Positions 8,601 through 15,948 of a stretch of 35,403 nt of DNA are shown here, in pieces; positions within the stretch are counted from its first letter, which is position 1; every line of letters begins with the position of its first letter. The notes under the pieces were generated by a model. The model worked only from the letters and a program-made list of their open reading frames with translations, did no database searches and was not told the origin of the DNA. The position numbers were made by a program, and so were the translations under genes. The stretch comes from an uncultured Collinsella sp. GTDB lineage: Bacteria; Actinomycetota; Coriobacteriia; Coriobacteriales; Coriobacteriaceae. The stretch is taken from NCBI GenBank assembly GCA_900554595.1, contig USHZ01000004.1, positions 1-35,403 of the forward strand. The letters are read 5' to 3'.

Positions 8601-10264
8601 ACAAGTTTAGCCTGCGCCTTGCCGCCAACGACCGTACGTTGCCGCAGGAATGGCGCGAGAGGATAACGCAGCTCAATCGCAGACCTGTCGTCGATGCGCT
8701 TCGGACGCCCGCAAGCACCGAGGAGAGCAACGCCACTCAGCTCGAGCAGATCGCACGCAAAAAGATAGGCAACCTATCCACGCGCAGCGTCGCGCTGCGC
8801 GCCTTTGCCGAGTCTGGTGCCGTTAAGGAATACCACAACCTTAAAGATTTCCGTAACAGGTACCAGCTCTTTTTGGAAGAGAACAAGTGCGGCTATAAGA
8901 TGACGCTCGCACTGCCCTCCGATGACATTCGATGCCTGAATGAGCTGCGCGGTACGCACATGTTCCTGGTGGCGCGCGCCAACAAGATCCGTGCCTACAA
9001 GGTCGACAGTCGCTTTACGTCCGAGCTGCGTCAGATCCTGACGCTCGCCGTGGGACGCAATATCGAGTGCGGCGCGGGTCTTATCATGCGCGAGAATCAG
9101 GAGCTGTGCGACCTGTACGACGTCCACGATGACGAGGAGCTCTACGAGATCATCCGATCGTTTGTGCGCCCGGGCTCCGTGCCCGGCTTGGAGATGGGCT
9201 CGACGCCGCTCATTCGCCTGGGCAAAACGGATCGCAAAAACCAAATGGTCGATGTACTGCGAGATGCGGGCACCGAGCTATCGCGCGAGGAGTTTGCCCA
9301 ACGCTACGCGGAAAAGTACTGCATAGAAACGAAGACGGTTCGCAACAACTACCTGCGTGATATGAACGCATATCTGCGTAACGGCCGCTACTCGTATGTC
9401 GATAGCAACCTTACGGACGAGCAGCAGCAGTTCATTAAAGACATGCTGACCGAAGATTACGTCTCGTTGCCCTACGTCACGGCGAGCTTTGCCGCCAAGT
9501 TTGGCGCAGCGTCCGATCGACTCGTTAACGATCAGTCGCTGGCGCCCCTTGGCCTGGAAATCTCCAGGGATCTCATTGTCAAGGAAGACGTGGACCTGCG
9601 TCAGTCGTTTACGAACCTGCTTATGTCGCGCGACAGCTTTGCCTATGGTTCTCCGGGCTTTGGCGACGAGGTCATCAACCATCCGGAATTTAGGAATGCC
9701 ATTACGCCGCTGCTGCGCAACTTTACCTTTATCGAGTGCAACCACGATTCGTTTATTTCGCTCAAGCGCCTGAGCGAGACAACGGGTGTCCGTCGTTTTG
9801 ACCTGGGCAGCTACGCGTGTTCCCTGTTTGCGCGCACAGAGCCCGACGTGCCGTTTACGGTGACGAGCCTTCGTAAGCAGGGCTTTATGCACAAGCTCGA
9901 TGCCGTGGTCGACGAGTGCGGTTTTGACAACTCGTTTTATGACTCAATCGTTCTGTACGGCCTGGCTCAAGAGCAAATAAAGCGCACGCGCTTTAGCGGC
10001 GTCTACATGTTCTGTCGCAAGGAGGGGACGTTCTCGTCGGGCGACGCGGTCGAATACGTCGTGAGGCAAAAGGGGCCTATCGAGGTGGGGGACCTGATCG
10101 ATGCGTTCCAGGATGATTACGGCGTCGTAATAACCGCAGCCGATATTAACCGAGCGGTCCAGGACAAGAGTCTGTTCTACAACGAGGACCTTGACATGGT
10201 CATGCTCAGCAAAAGGATGAACGCAGAGTACCTGCGCGAGCTGTATATCAAAAACAACCAATAG
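5684..10264 (+). CDS. Large unrecognised protein with HhH/winged-helix-like segments and internal duplication
   Basis: 1526 aa from ATG 5684, which has a GGGGG stretch 11-15 nt upstream; an in-frame TTG at 5657 is the alternative start. Function unknown. Residues ~12-75 resemble a winged-helix segment of the kind found at the end of some large defence helicases. Residues ~80-330 are acidic and Glu/Pro/Ala-rich, probably disordered. Residues ~465-505 (KYRIHNMPELLSYNWRELRT followed by GLTSGELHSIV) look like the helix-hairpin-helix domain of RNA polymerase alpha C-termini. Two related segments, ~680-790 and ~883-975, are joined by a Pro/Ala/Glu linker (~820-865). Segments near 1185-1240 and 1455-1510 again look winged-helix-like. 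I see no catalytic motif. It opens a tight operon, followed after 12 nt by the ParB-like gene. Likely a DNA-binding scaffold or sensor; that is inference. Confidence 0.85.
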   Translation: MNKNATSAANDSMDVVAYYESLILDAVAQADAPLHEALVRSSVYRTINDSYERALAQLVIHGELLYANGEYSMAPDAAVEAAGPVPSGFVEPNAVELEVVDTGDVDDATVDGEAAESEAIDNAFVDDEDTESEEAVLEAAEGDALEVVEDTGELEDSEHVQPEADEVAEIESVDVDVPEPMDAQPEFAEPPAPEPPAPMACGPISLRADSTLVQLKVNERSWPIPVAVGVSYDKKPADGLSLMGYKLPAESVTTAEQPAEQQEPVRAKQQEPVQPERSELTLSSEPQQLTISFSDGIEAAKAVAEPETEPEPEAEPVEAAVNKLERPRYLSGWDDPRCVFDSETQVAFLDRQNINDVFSLVRELGKAEDADVRAAFETQLRAYALPLSPQYRAQAPKLGKLSGNKKLAFDVFGNLRSIGLECCAYTDIKGPETELFSTIYSGDGEPLSLLNLSISPALQRKLKSKYRIHNMPELLSYNWRELRTKGLTSGELHSIVSALNNWPSGKLQLGRTKQEIELARQAAIGGWYPSVNMSLERAAAVNRLAGEAVLRLHQERLSIHEPSFRLLFCVRVAGKLAMGYSEKHSANSVLAELKNEYPAFNAAVKTFKRLNFELSQDQEDIDTANTRSTFIDANGADSVIASTDKAQSDGRLVVQSKAREGESSHDSEIPAARDFTVTQALALALDQDTAKFNRWFADLAYQDRTLMGYMLIDDKPARWIDNLAISAWKIRERYDALMASRPTFDIDTFGSLFKKYMVTAGEFYDLTHTAQPSYLYMKRVYGQGAIPLKYAAVDKDLDLSVCRVVRAYLASKGIKNADDGVEEKPAPAEQAVASTPEPKSASAPESKPSPEPSATPAPAPEQPAKSFASKVEDLTGKGPMSINAWLALLPADDANLLRWIFSDKPLMDYPHKPAGLGPLRQRRADLLRNRPHLDEDKFAPLYQRYDLTEDAFCKITQASPMTFGYLKSVKVSNKFSLRLAANDRTLPQEWRERITQLNRRPVVDALRTPASTEESNATQLEQIARKKIGNLSTRSVALRAFAESGAVKEYHNLKDFRNRYQLFLEENKCGYKMTLALPSDDIRCLNELRGTHMFLVARANKIRAYKVDSRFTSELRQILTLAVGRNIECGAGLIMRENQELCDLYDVHDDEELYEIIRSFVRPGSVPGLEMGSTPLIRLGKTDRKNQMVDVLRDAGTELSREEFAQRYAEKYCIETKTVRNNYLRDMNAYLRNGRYSYVDSNLTDEQQQFIKDMLTEDYVSLPYVTASFAAKFGAASDRLVNDQSLAPLGLEISRDLIVKEDVDLRQSFTNLLMSRDSFAYGSPGFGDEVINHPEFRNAITPLLRNFTFIECNHDSFISLKRLSETTGVRRFDLGSYACSLFARTEPDVPFTVTSLRKQGFMHKLDAVVDECGFDNSFYDSIVLYGLAQEQIKRTRFSGVYMFCRKEGTFSSGDAVEYVVRQKGPIEVGDLIDAFQDDYGVVITAADINRAVQDKSLFYNEDLDMVMLSKRMNAEYLRELYIKNNQ

Positions 10265-10276
10265 GAGGAAACCAAC

Positions 10277-11509
10277 ATGGACCTGCTCGAGATGATCGAC
10301 GACGGCGTCAACATTAAGCCGACCGGTGCCAACCACAAAATCGTGATCGACGGCAAACCCGAGATGTATCCCGTCTACAGCATTAAGCTCGAGTTCCTGC
10401 GCTATAACGTGCAAAATGACCGCATCGCCTCGTGGATCAGCCGCTACAAGGCCGAACATGGCGAGGGTGCGTTTAACGAGCTGGACGTCGCGGCCTGCAA
10501 CGATATCATCGAGGGCTTTATCGTCGACAGCAATAAGGACGCCATCGAAAAGACGCAACGCAGCATTGCCCTGCGTTCGCAGGAGCGCCCCGGCGTGGTG
10601 CTGGCAGATGGTCTGATCGTCGACGGCAACCGCCGCTTTACCTGCCTGCGCCGTCTTGCTGCCAAAAATCCTAGCTTTGGCTGGTTTGAGGCTGTCATTT
10701 TGCCTGAGAGTCTGGGCAACGATTCCAAGAAGATCAAGATGCTGGAGCTTTCGATTCAGCATGGCGAGGAAGAGAAGGTCGGCTACGATCCCGTCGACCG
10801 CCTGGTGGGTATCTACAACGACATTATCAGCTCCAACTTGCTCTCGAAGGAGGAGTACGCCCAGTGCATTGGCGTTGAGCCCAAGGAGCTCGAGAAGGAG
10901 ATCATTAAAGCTCGGTATATGAACGAGTTTTTGGAGTTCGCCAACGCCAAGGACCAGTTCCACCTGGCGCGCGAGCTCAAGGTCGCCGGCGTTATCAACG
11001 AACTGCAGGGCGTCCTTAAAAAGTGCAAGAGCGACGATCAGGAAGAGGACGTCAAGAACATCGTCTTTGCCAACATGATTACCGAGCCGCAGGGCGACAT
11101 CGTGCGCTTTGTCCGTAAGATCAAGCCGATTTTGGAGGGCCCCGACGCGGATCGCTTTATCGAGCGCGAAAACGAGCTGGCCTTTGAGGTCGCCGAGCGC
11201 CTGAAGAACAAAGAGATCGTAACCTCGACCGACATCGCCGAGATCCGCGACGATGCCCAATTGTCGACGGCTTTTCGCGAGGTCATGGAGTCTGCCGAAA
11301 ACACCACCAAGATGACGAAGGCCCTCAAGTCACCCTCGCTTTCGATCATTCGCGCCATCAAGGACCTCGACCAGGTGGAGGAGTCCACCTTTGGCTTGCT
11401 GCCTGCGGACGAGATCGCCAATATCGCCGCCGAGGTCGCCAAACTCGAGGCGAGGGTGCATATGATCAAGGACAAGATCTCGTACAGGATGGGCGGCGAG
11501 GAAGCCTAA
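10277..11509 (+). CDS. ParB/DGQR-fold-like protein
   Basis: 410 aa, ATG 10277 with a strong AGGAGG site. The N-terminal half has ParB-type features: YPVYSIKLEFLRYNVQNDRI (about 31-50), resembling the first ParB strand and its N-P-R-like turn, and DGLIVDGNRRFTCLRRLA (111-128), the equivalent of the DGxxR box shared by ParB, Srx, DndB and DUF262 proteins. Residues ~185-220 (LLSKEEYAQCIGVEPKELEK) look like a ParB-type helix-turn-helix. The C-terminal ~190 residues are helical and unassigned. In defence systems the DGQR box binds or hydrolyses NTPs or acts as a nuclease; which applies here is not visible. Its stop codon directly abuts the next ATG, so it is probably co-translated with the helicase. 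Confidence 0.85.
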   Translation: MDLLEMIDDGVNIKPTGANHKIVIDGKPEMYPVYSIKLEFLRYNVQNDRIASWISRYKAEHGEGAFNELDVAACNDIIEGFIVDSNKDAIEKTQRSIALRSQERPGVVLADGLIVDGNRRFTCLRRLAAKNPSFGWFEAVILPESLGNDSKKIKMLELSIQHGEEEKVGYDPVDRLVGIYNDIISSNLLSKEEYAQCIGVEPKELEKEIIKARYMNEFLEFANAKDQFHLARELKVAGVINELQGVLKKCKSDDQEEDVKNIVFANMITEPQGDIVRFVRKIKPILEGPDADRFIERENELAFEVAERLKNKEIVTSTDIAEIRDDAQLSTAFREVMESAENTTKMTKALKSPSLSIIRAIKDLDQVEESTFGLLPADEIANIAAEVAKLEARVHMIKDKISYRMGGEEA

Positions 11510-13438
11510 ATGAAACTCCGCCTCTCGTATAGCGACGGCATTTCCGTCGTGCCGCTCGACATGACGGTTGAGCAGCTGCGCCGCGAGCCGGTCTGGAAGA
11601 TTCGGCTTTCGGCGTTGCGCCGCTATGCGCCGAGCTATCGAGAGGCGGACGTGCTCTTTTCGCTGGCGATTGACGATCCGGGCGCCAAGCGTATCGTCGA
11701 GCTGCTGCAGCAGGTGGCAAGCTTTGGCGTGGAGTGTCAGGTGGACCCAGACTTGTTACGAGGCCTTACGGCGCGCGAGGACTATCTGCGTGAGAAGGCG
11801 CGCGTGGGCCTGCTGATCAAGGCGCACGATGAGTCGGTGACCGATCGCTTTGATGAGTTCCGCCGCGCCGAGGATATCCTGATGCAGCGCCCGCTCAAGG
11901 ACCGACAGCTGTGGGACGCGTTCTTTATGAGCGCCATGGGTCGCAGCGCCAACTTCTCCGTTCCCGGTTCGGGCAAGACGGCTTCGGTCCTGGGAACCTT
12001 TGCCTACCTGCACGAGCGCGACCTGGTCGACCGCATCATCGTGCTTTCGCCCAAGAACGCTTTTGGCTCGTGGCGCGACGAATGGGCAGCGTGCTTTGGA
12101 GCCGACCGCCCGCTGCGTTCACTGTGCTTTCACGACCCCGAATTTCGCGGTCGTTCCACGCGCGACAAGTACAGCACCCTGCTGTTCGACTACAAGCGCT
12201 ACGACATGATCCTGCTCAACTACGAGTCGGTCGCGCTGGGGGAGGCGGCCGCGCGCATTGCGGCCGATCGCGCCCTGGTGGTGTTCGATGAGGTTCACAA
12301 GGTGAAGCGTGTGGGTGGCAAGCGCGCGGCAAGTGCGGTGCAGATTGCCGCGGCGGCGCCGTATTTTATCGCGCTTACCGGTACGCCGATTCCCAACTCG
12401 TTTGAGGACCTGTACAACCTACTTCATTGCCTGTGGCCGCGCGACTACAACTGGTTCTTTGGCATGAGCGCCAATGCCCTTAAGTCGACAAGCGAGGATG
12501 ACGTTGAACATATCAACGAGTCCATCGCGCCGTTCTTTTGTCGTACGAACAAGCATCAGCTGGGCGTGCCCCAGGCCAACGAGGATCATCTGGTCGACGT
12601 GCCGGTGGAACGCTGGGAGCAGCAACTGTTCCAAAAGGTGCTTCGTACGCTTTCGGGCGAGCCGTTCGAGATGATTATTCGCCTACTACAACTCTCGTCC
12701 GACCCGCGCATGCTGGCCGAGGACCTGAGTGCCGGCGATTATGCCGACCTGTTTGACGGGGAGGTGCAGACAGGTGCGGGCAAAGCGCTGGAAGGCCTGC
12801 AGGTGGACGACCGGCCGACGGCTAAGATGACGGCCTGCCTGGATTTGGTCGAATCGCTGGTGGCCCAGGGCAAGTCGGTCATTGTGTGGTGCATCTTTAA
12901 GCGCAGCATTCGCAACGTGGTGCATGAGCTGCACGGGCGCGGCATTACGGCCCGTGCCATTACCGGTGGCACCGACATGCCCGCGCGCGCCCGCGTCATC
13001 GATTCGTTTAGGGCGGGGGAGACGAGCGTGCTTGTCACCAACCCGCACACACTGGCAGAGTCGGTCTCGCTCCATGGAGTGTGCCACGACGCCGTCTACT
13101 TTGAGTGCAGCTACAACCTGGTGCACTTGCTGCAGTCCAAGGATCGCATCCACCGCCTGGGCCTGTCGCAAGAGCAATACACGCAGTACCACTACCTGCG
13201 CGCCGTGTACGAGCGCCGCGACGGACCATGGTCGCTCGACCGCAACATTTACGAGCGGCTGCAGTACAAGGAGCGGGTCATGCTCGACTCGATCGACCGC
13301 GGCACGCTGGAGCCCGGCTATACCGACGAGCGCGATCTGGAGCTGGTGTTTAAGGGCCTGTTTGATGACGAGGGCCAGCGGAGCGAGGTTAGCGATCAGG
13401 GCATCGCGGACGTTATGCAAGAACCCAAGGAGATATAA
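11510..13438 (+). CDS. SNF2/DEAD-like helicase
   Basis: 642 aa, starting on the base after the ParB-like gene's stop. Superfamily 2 motifs are complete: VPGSGKTAS (Walker A, 153-157), LSPKNAFGSW (motif Ia region), DEVH (260-263), LTGTPIPNSFEDL (290-302), VTNPHTLAESVSLHG, and QSKDRIHRLG (motif VI, 542-551). The arrangement is SNF2-like, but VPGSGKT replaces the usual DEMGLGKT, unlike the helicase at 2440-5379. The first ~130 residues are a family-specific region of unknown fold. It probably works as a translocase alongside the ParB-like protein. It does not match the longer BrxHI-type helicases of other BREX types well enough to use that name. Confidence 0.9.
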   Translation: MKLRLSYSDGISVVPLDMTVEQLRREPVWKIRLSALRRYAPSYREADVLFSLAIDDPGAKRIVELLQQVASFGVECQVDPDLLRGLTAREDYLREKARVGLLIKAHDESVTDRFDEFRRAEDILMQRPLKDRQLWDAFFMSAMGRSANFSVPGSGKTASVLGTFAYLHERDLVDRIIVLSPKNAFGSWRDEWAACFGADRPLRSLCFHDPEFRGRSTRDKYSTLLFDYKRYDMILLNYESVALGEAAARIAADRALVVFDEVHKVKRVGGKRAASAVQIAAAAPYFIALTGTPIPNSFEDLYNLLHCLWPRDYNWFFGMSANALKSTSEDDVEHINESIAPFFCRTNKHQLGVPQANEDHLVDVPVERWEQQLFQKVLRTLSGEPFEMIIRLLQLSSDPRMLAEDLSAGDYADLFDGEVQTGAGKALEGLQVDDRPTAKMTACLDLVESLVAQGKSVIVWCIFKRSIRNVVHELHGRGITARAITGGTDMPARARVIDSFRAGETSVLVTNPHTLAESVSLHGVCHDAVYFECSYNLVHLLQSKDRIHRLGLSQEQYTQYHYLRAVYERRDGPWSLDRNIYERLQYKERVMLDSIDRGTLEPGYTDERDLELVFKGLFDDEGQRSEVSDQGIADVMQEPKEI

Positions 13439-13440
13439 CG

Positions 13441-14535
13441 ATGCAGAAAGCCTTTCCCATCTTTGTTATGGAGCTGTTTTGTGACGGCTGGCTGTTTTTG
13501 GAGCATTCCGATGTTACCTGGGACGGGTCGTCGCATGTTCTTAAGCGCGTTCGTATCAACGCGGACAAAAGCGAGTGGCTCCTAAGCCGCGCGCGCGAGC
13601 ATTTTACGGATGTTCCGAGCAACATCGATTTGTGCCAGTACGTCGGCACCACGCTCGTGGAGCTCGAGAAACATACTGAGTTGGTTGTTCCCCGCGACGA
13701 TGTTTCGCCCCGCTTGCAGTTGCTCTTTGAGGGCGATCTGACGCCTATCACGCTGGTGCAGCTCATGTGCGTGGGTGATTGGCTTTCGGTGCGGCAAGCA
13801 AGCGAGGATACGATTTGCATTGCCTATGACGAGCGATTGGCGCAGCAGATTTCCGGATTAGGCTTTCTTATGCGGCGCTTTCGGGCGGTACTTTGCTCGC
13901 AGAGCGCGATGCTGAGCAGCAGCGTGGTCGCTACAGTGTTTGAACCGCGCCCCGCGACGGAGCCTGGCATATGCGCGTTTTTGGAGATGGATGATCCGGT
14001 GCCTGTGGAGCCCGAAGCAGAGGTGACGGCGGAGCCTCAGGTGGCGCCCGAACCTGAAACGGCACCCGAGCCCGAAACCGAGGAGACGCTCGACGTTGAA
14101 CAGGAATCCGAGCCCGAGCTCGAGACGGCGTCTGAGTCCGAGGAATCTCCTGAATCAGAACCGGAGCCCGAGCCCGAGCCTGAGCCTGCACAAACGCCAG
14201 AGCCTGCGTCGGAGCCTGCTCCCGTGTCCTCGACGAAGGAGCAGGAGAAGATGCGCATCGCCCGAGAGGTGAAGACTGCGCGCGACAAGATGGAAGAACT
14301 CGATAGGTCGCGCGAAGCCCTGCTTACCCAGCTGCTGGTGTTACGCCGGGAGTATCAAAAGATTTCCGGCGAGCGCAGCTGGGAGGCGTTTACCAGGATT
14401 GAAGAAATCGGCAAGCAGATTAAGGAAATGAGCGGCCAGGTCGATCAGCTCGATAAGCAGCTGAGCGACGCACGCCTTGCCTATGCCGAGACCCGCGCTA
14501 CGTCCCTGCAGGCGCTCAAGGAGCTGAGCCAGTAA
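13441..14535 (+). CDS. Coiled-coil protein, paralogue of the gene at 23439
   Basis: 364 aa; ATG 13441 lies 2 nt after the helicase stop, with AAGGAGATATAACG upstream. Three parts: an N-terminal domain (1-170) with TWDG near 26-29, LVVPRDD near 81-87 and LLFEGDLTPITLV near 94-106; a very acidic Glu/Pro repeat tract (~185-262, many EP dipeptides); and a coiled coil (~266-360). The N-terminal domain aligns along its length with the protein at 23439-25022 (TWDG, LIVPRS, MLQEGDLTGLV, YDTRIA against YDERLA). No enzyme motif is seen. It is the last gene of the upstream module and may be a structural or adaptor subunit; that is inference. Confidence 0.82.
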   Translation: MQKAFPIFVMELFCDGWLFLEHSDVTWDGSSHVLKRVRINADKSEWLLSRAREHFTDVPSNIDLCQYVGTTLVELEKHTELVVPRDDVSPRLQLLFEGDLTPITLVQLMCVGDWLSVRQASEDTICIAYDERLAQQISGLGFLMRRFRAVLCSQSAMLSSSVVATVFEPRPATEPGICAFLEMDDPVPVEPEAEVTAEPQVAPEPETAPEPETEETLDVEQESEPELETASESEESPESEPEPEPEPEPAQTPEPASEPAPVSSTKEQEKMRIAREVKTARDKMEELDRSREALLTQLLVLRREYQKISGERSWEAFTRIEEIGKQIKEMSGQVDQLDKQLSDARLAYAETRATSLQALKELSQ

Positions 14536-14588
14536 GGCAGCAACAACCCCCACGACCCGGTACTTAAACGGTAGAATTGGATGGCATG

Positions 14589-14609
14589 TTTGCATCGCAC
14601 CGATGCAAA
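14589..14609. promoter_or_regulatory. Perfect 9-bp inverted repeat upstream of brxA
   Basis: TTTGCATCG and CGATGCAAA flank a 3-nt spacer, 31 nt before the brxA GTG start. No T-run follows on the plus strand (AATAAAAAGG), so a terminator is unlikely. A dimer-binding operator or 5'-leader hairpin at the junction of the upstream module and the BREX operon fits better. TAGAAT at 14572-14577 could be a -10 box, but I see no matching -35. Confidence 0.5.
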
Positions 14610-14640
14610 TAAAAAGGCCCGAACCCTTGGAGTGTGTCCT

Positions 14641-15312
14641 GTGGATAACACCGATAAAATATCGCTGGGAGGCGTGCTCACGCGCGAGCAGTTTTTGCTG
14701 CCCGAGATGCGTATCGTCGCCGCGTTGCGCCTGGAGGGCGTGAGCGACGACGAGATCATCGCGCGCGTGAAACACGACAACCTGTTTCAGTATCCCACCG
14801 AGCGCATGCTGGCCGACCGCGCCCGCGTGTGTCTGCGCCGCTTCGATGCCGTAGCGCTCGACGAGGCGCAGTGCGCTGCCCGCGGTATCGACAAAGATGC
14901 TGCCGATCAAGCGGTCATGCGCATTATGGACCTTATCGCCAACGGCATGCCCGACCAGGCAGCCCAGGCCAACCTATTTGCCATGATGTGCCGCTACACC
15001 ATGGTCCGCGAGCTCATCCAGGTGGAGATCGGCGAGCGCATGGCCAGCTTCGACTACAACTTTACCGACATTGACCTCAATGCGTTTGTCACCCGTTTTC
15101 AGGTTGAGCATGCCGAGGCCGTCAAATGGTCCGATGCCACGCTAGGCCGTATAAAAAGCACCCTGCGCCAGATTCTGCGCAGCGCCGGCTTTAAGGCGTC
15201 GCAGCGCACCGATACGCTCCAGCCCCTGCTGCTCGACCCCGACGTGGAACAGGCCATCCGCGACTTGGGCGATATGGATGCCCTGGCCGCACTCACCGGG
15301 CAGGTGATGTAG
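14641..15312 (+). CDS. brxA: BREX protein BrxA (DUF1819, NusB-like fold)
   Basis: Small DNA-binding-type component of type 1 BREX. GTG at 14641 is preferred because GGAG lies 8 nt upstream and the protein then has 223 aa, near the usual ~200. An in-frame ATG at 14581 lacks a ribosome site and would translate through the inverted repeat. The sequence is all-helical, with the family-like N-terminus SLGGVLTREQFLLPEMRIVA, the middle IMDLIANGMPDQAAQANLFA, and an FRD-like body ending in LGDMDALAAL. It is followed by brxB after 3 nt and opens the canonical BREX order. No brxR-type WYL regulator precedes it. Confidence 0.9.
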   Translation: MDNTDKISLGGVLTREQFLLPEMRIVAALRLEGVSDDEIIARVKHDNLFQYPTERMLADRARVCLRRFDAVALDEAQCAARGIDKDAADQAVMRIMDLIANGMPDQAAQANLFAMMCRYTMVRELIQVEIGERMASFDYNFTDIDLNAFVTRFQVEHAEAVKWSDATLGRIKSTLRQILRSAGFKASQRTDTLQPLLLDPDVEQAIRDLGDMDALAALTGQVM

Positions 15313-15315
15313 CCC

Positions 15316-15939
15316 ATGGCAATAAACCAGCCGCACATTCGCCCGCGCAACCGCGTCGAGCGCATACATGAGGACTTTGACCATCGCCGCGAGGTGCTGC
15401 GCGAGCGCCTGCAAGACCAAGATTTCTTGGCCAACAAGGGCATCGGTAACGAGATCGGCTTCTATACGTTTTGCTACGATCCTTCGCTGGAGTTTGAGTG
15501 CCGAGCCTATGTGGACGAGCTCATGGCAGATGCCCACGCCGGCAAGCTGCCGTGCAATCTGGAGGTCTTTAACCTGTACGACGTGATGCTCGACATTTGC
15601 GAGCAACGTCGCATCCTTCGTGCGATTCCCCGGCGTGAGGCAAAGGTCGGCTCGGAGGCCCAGATCAAAGAGCTTCAGAAGCCCTGCAGCTCCAAGAGCT
15701 TTGCCCAGTACCTCCTGGAGCATACCCAGCCACATCAGCCCGGCGACGTGATCTTGCTCACGGGCGTGGGCGAGGTCTTTCCGCTGCTGCGCGTGCATAA
15801 CCTGCTCAACGACATGCTTGCCGATTTTGGCACCGTGCCCGTCGTCGTCATGTATCCCGGCAGCTTTGATGGCCGCCAGCTCAAGTTGTTCAACAAAGAG
15901 AACGCCAGCAACTATTACCGTGCGTTCGATATCTCTTAG
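15316..15939 (+). CDS. brxB: BREX protein BrxB (DUF1788)
   Basis: 207 aa, close to the usual ~200 for BrxB. Its biochemical role is not established; it is needed in type 1 BREX. Family-like segments are NKGIGNEIGFYTFCYDP near 40-55, a helical middle (LEVFNLYDVMLDICEQRRIL), and a C-terminal strand-rich part with LLTGVGEVFPLLRVHNLLN and VPVVVMYPGSFDGRQLKLF. The latter resembles the start of an alkaline-phosphatase/PglZ-like or P-loop partner region, but no catalytic residues are claimed. Translation is probably coupled to brxA (3-nt gap) and to brxC (TAGGAGCGACAG supplies the next ribosome site). Confidence 0.92.
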   Translation: MAINQPHIRPRNRVERIHEDFDHRREVLRERLQDQDFLANKGIGNEIGFYTFCYDPSLEFECRAYVDELMADAHAGKLPCNLEVFNLYDVMLDICEQRRILRAIPRREAKVGSEAQIKELQKPCSSKSFAQYLLEHTQPHQPGDVILLTGVGEVFPLLRVHNLLNDMLADFGTVPVVVMYPGSFDGRQLKLFNKENASNYYRAFDIS

Positions 15940-15948
15940 GAGCGACAG

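Noticed and set aside
9944..11260. 438-aa minus-strand ORF opposite the ParB-like gene
   Set aside because: Spans the stop/start junction of two well-supported genes and has no ribosome site.
2440..14535. Upstream module as DISARM, Zorya or Dnd/Ssp
   Set aside because: SNF2 helicases are present, but I find no DrmA/DrmB/DrmC, ZorA/ZorB or DndCDE/SspBCD-like proteins.
14581..14640. Upstream ATG as brxA start
   Set aside because: No ribosome site; it would add 20 residues through the inverted repeat, while the GTG at 14641 has GGAG at the right distance.
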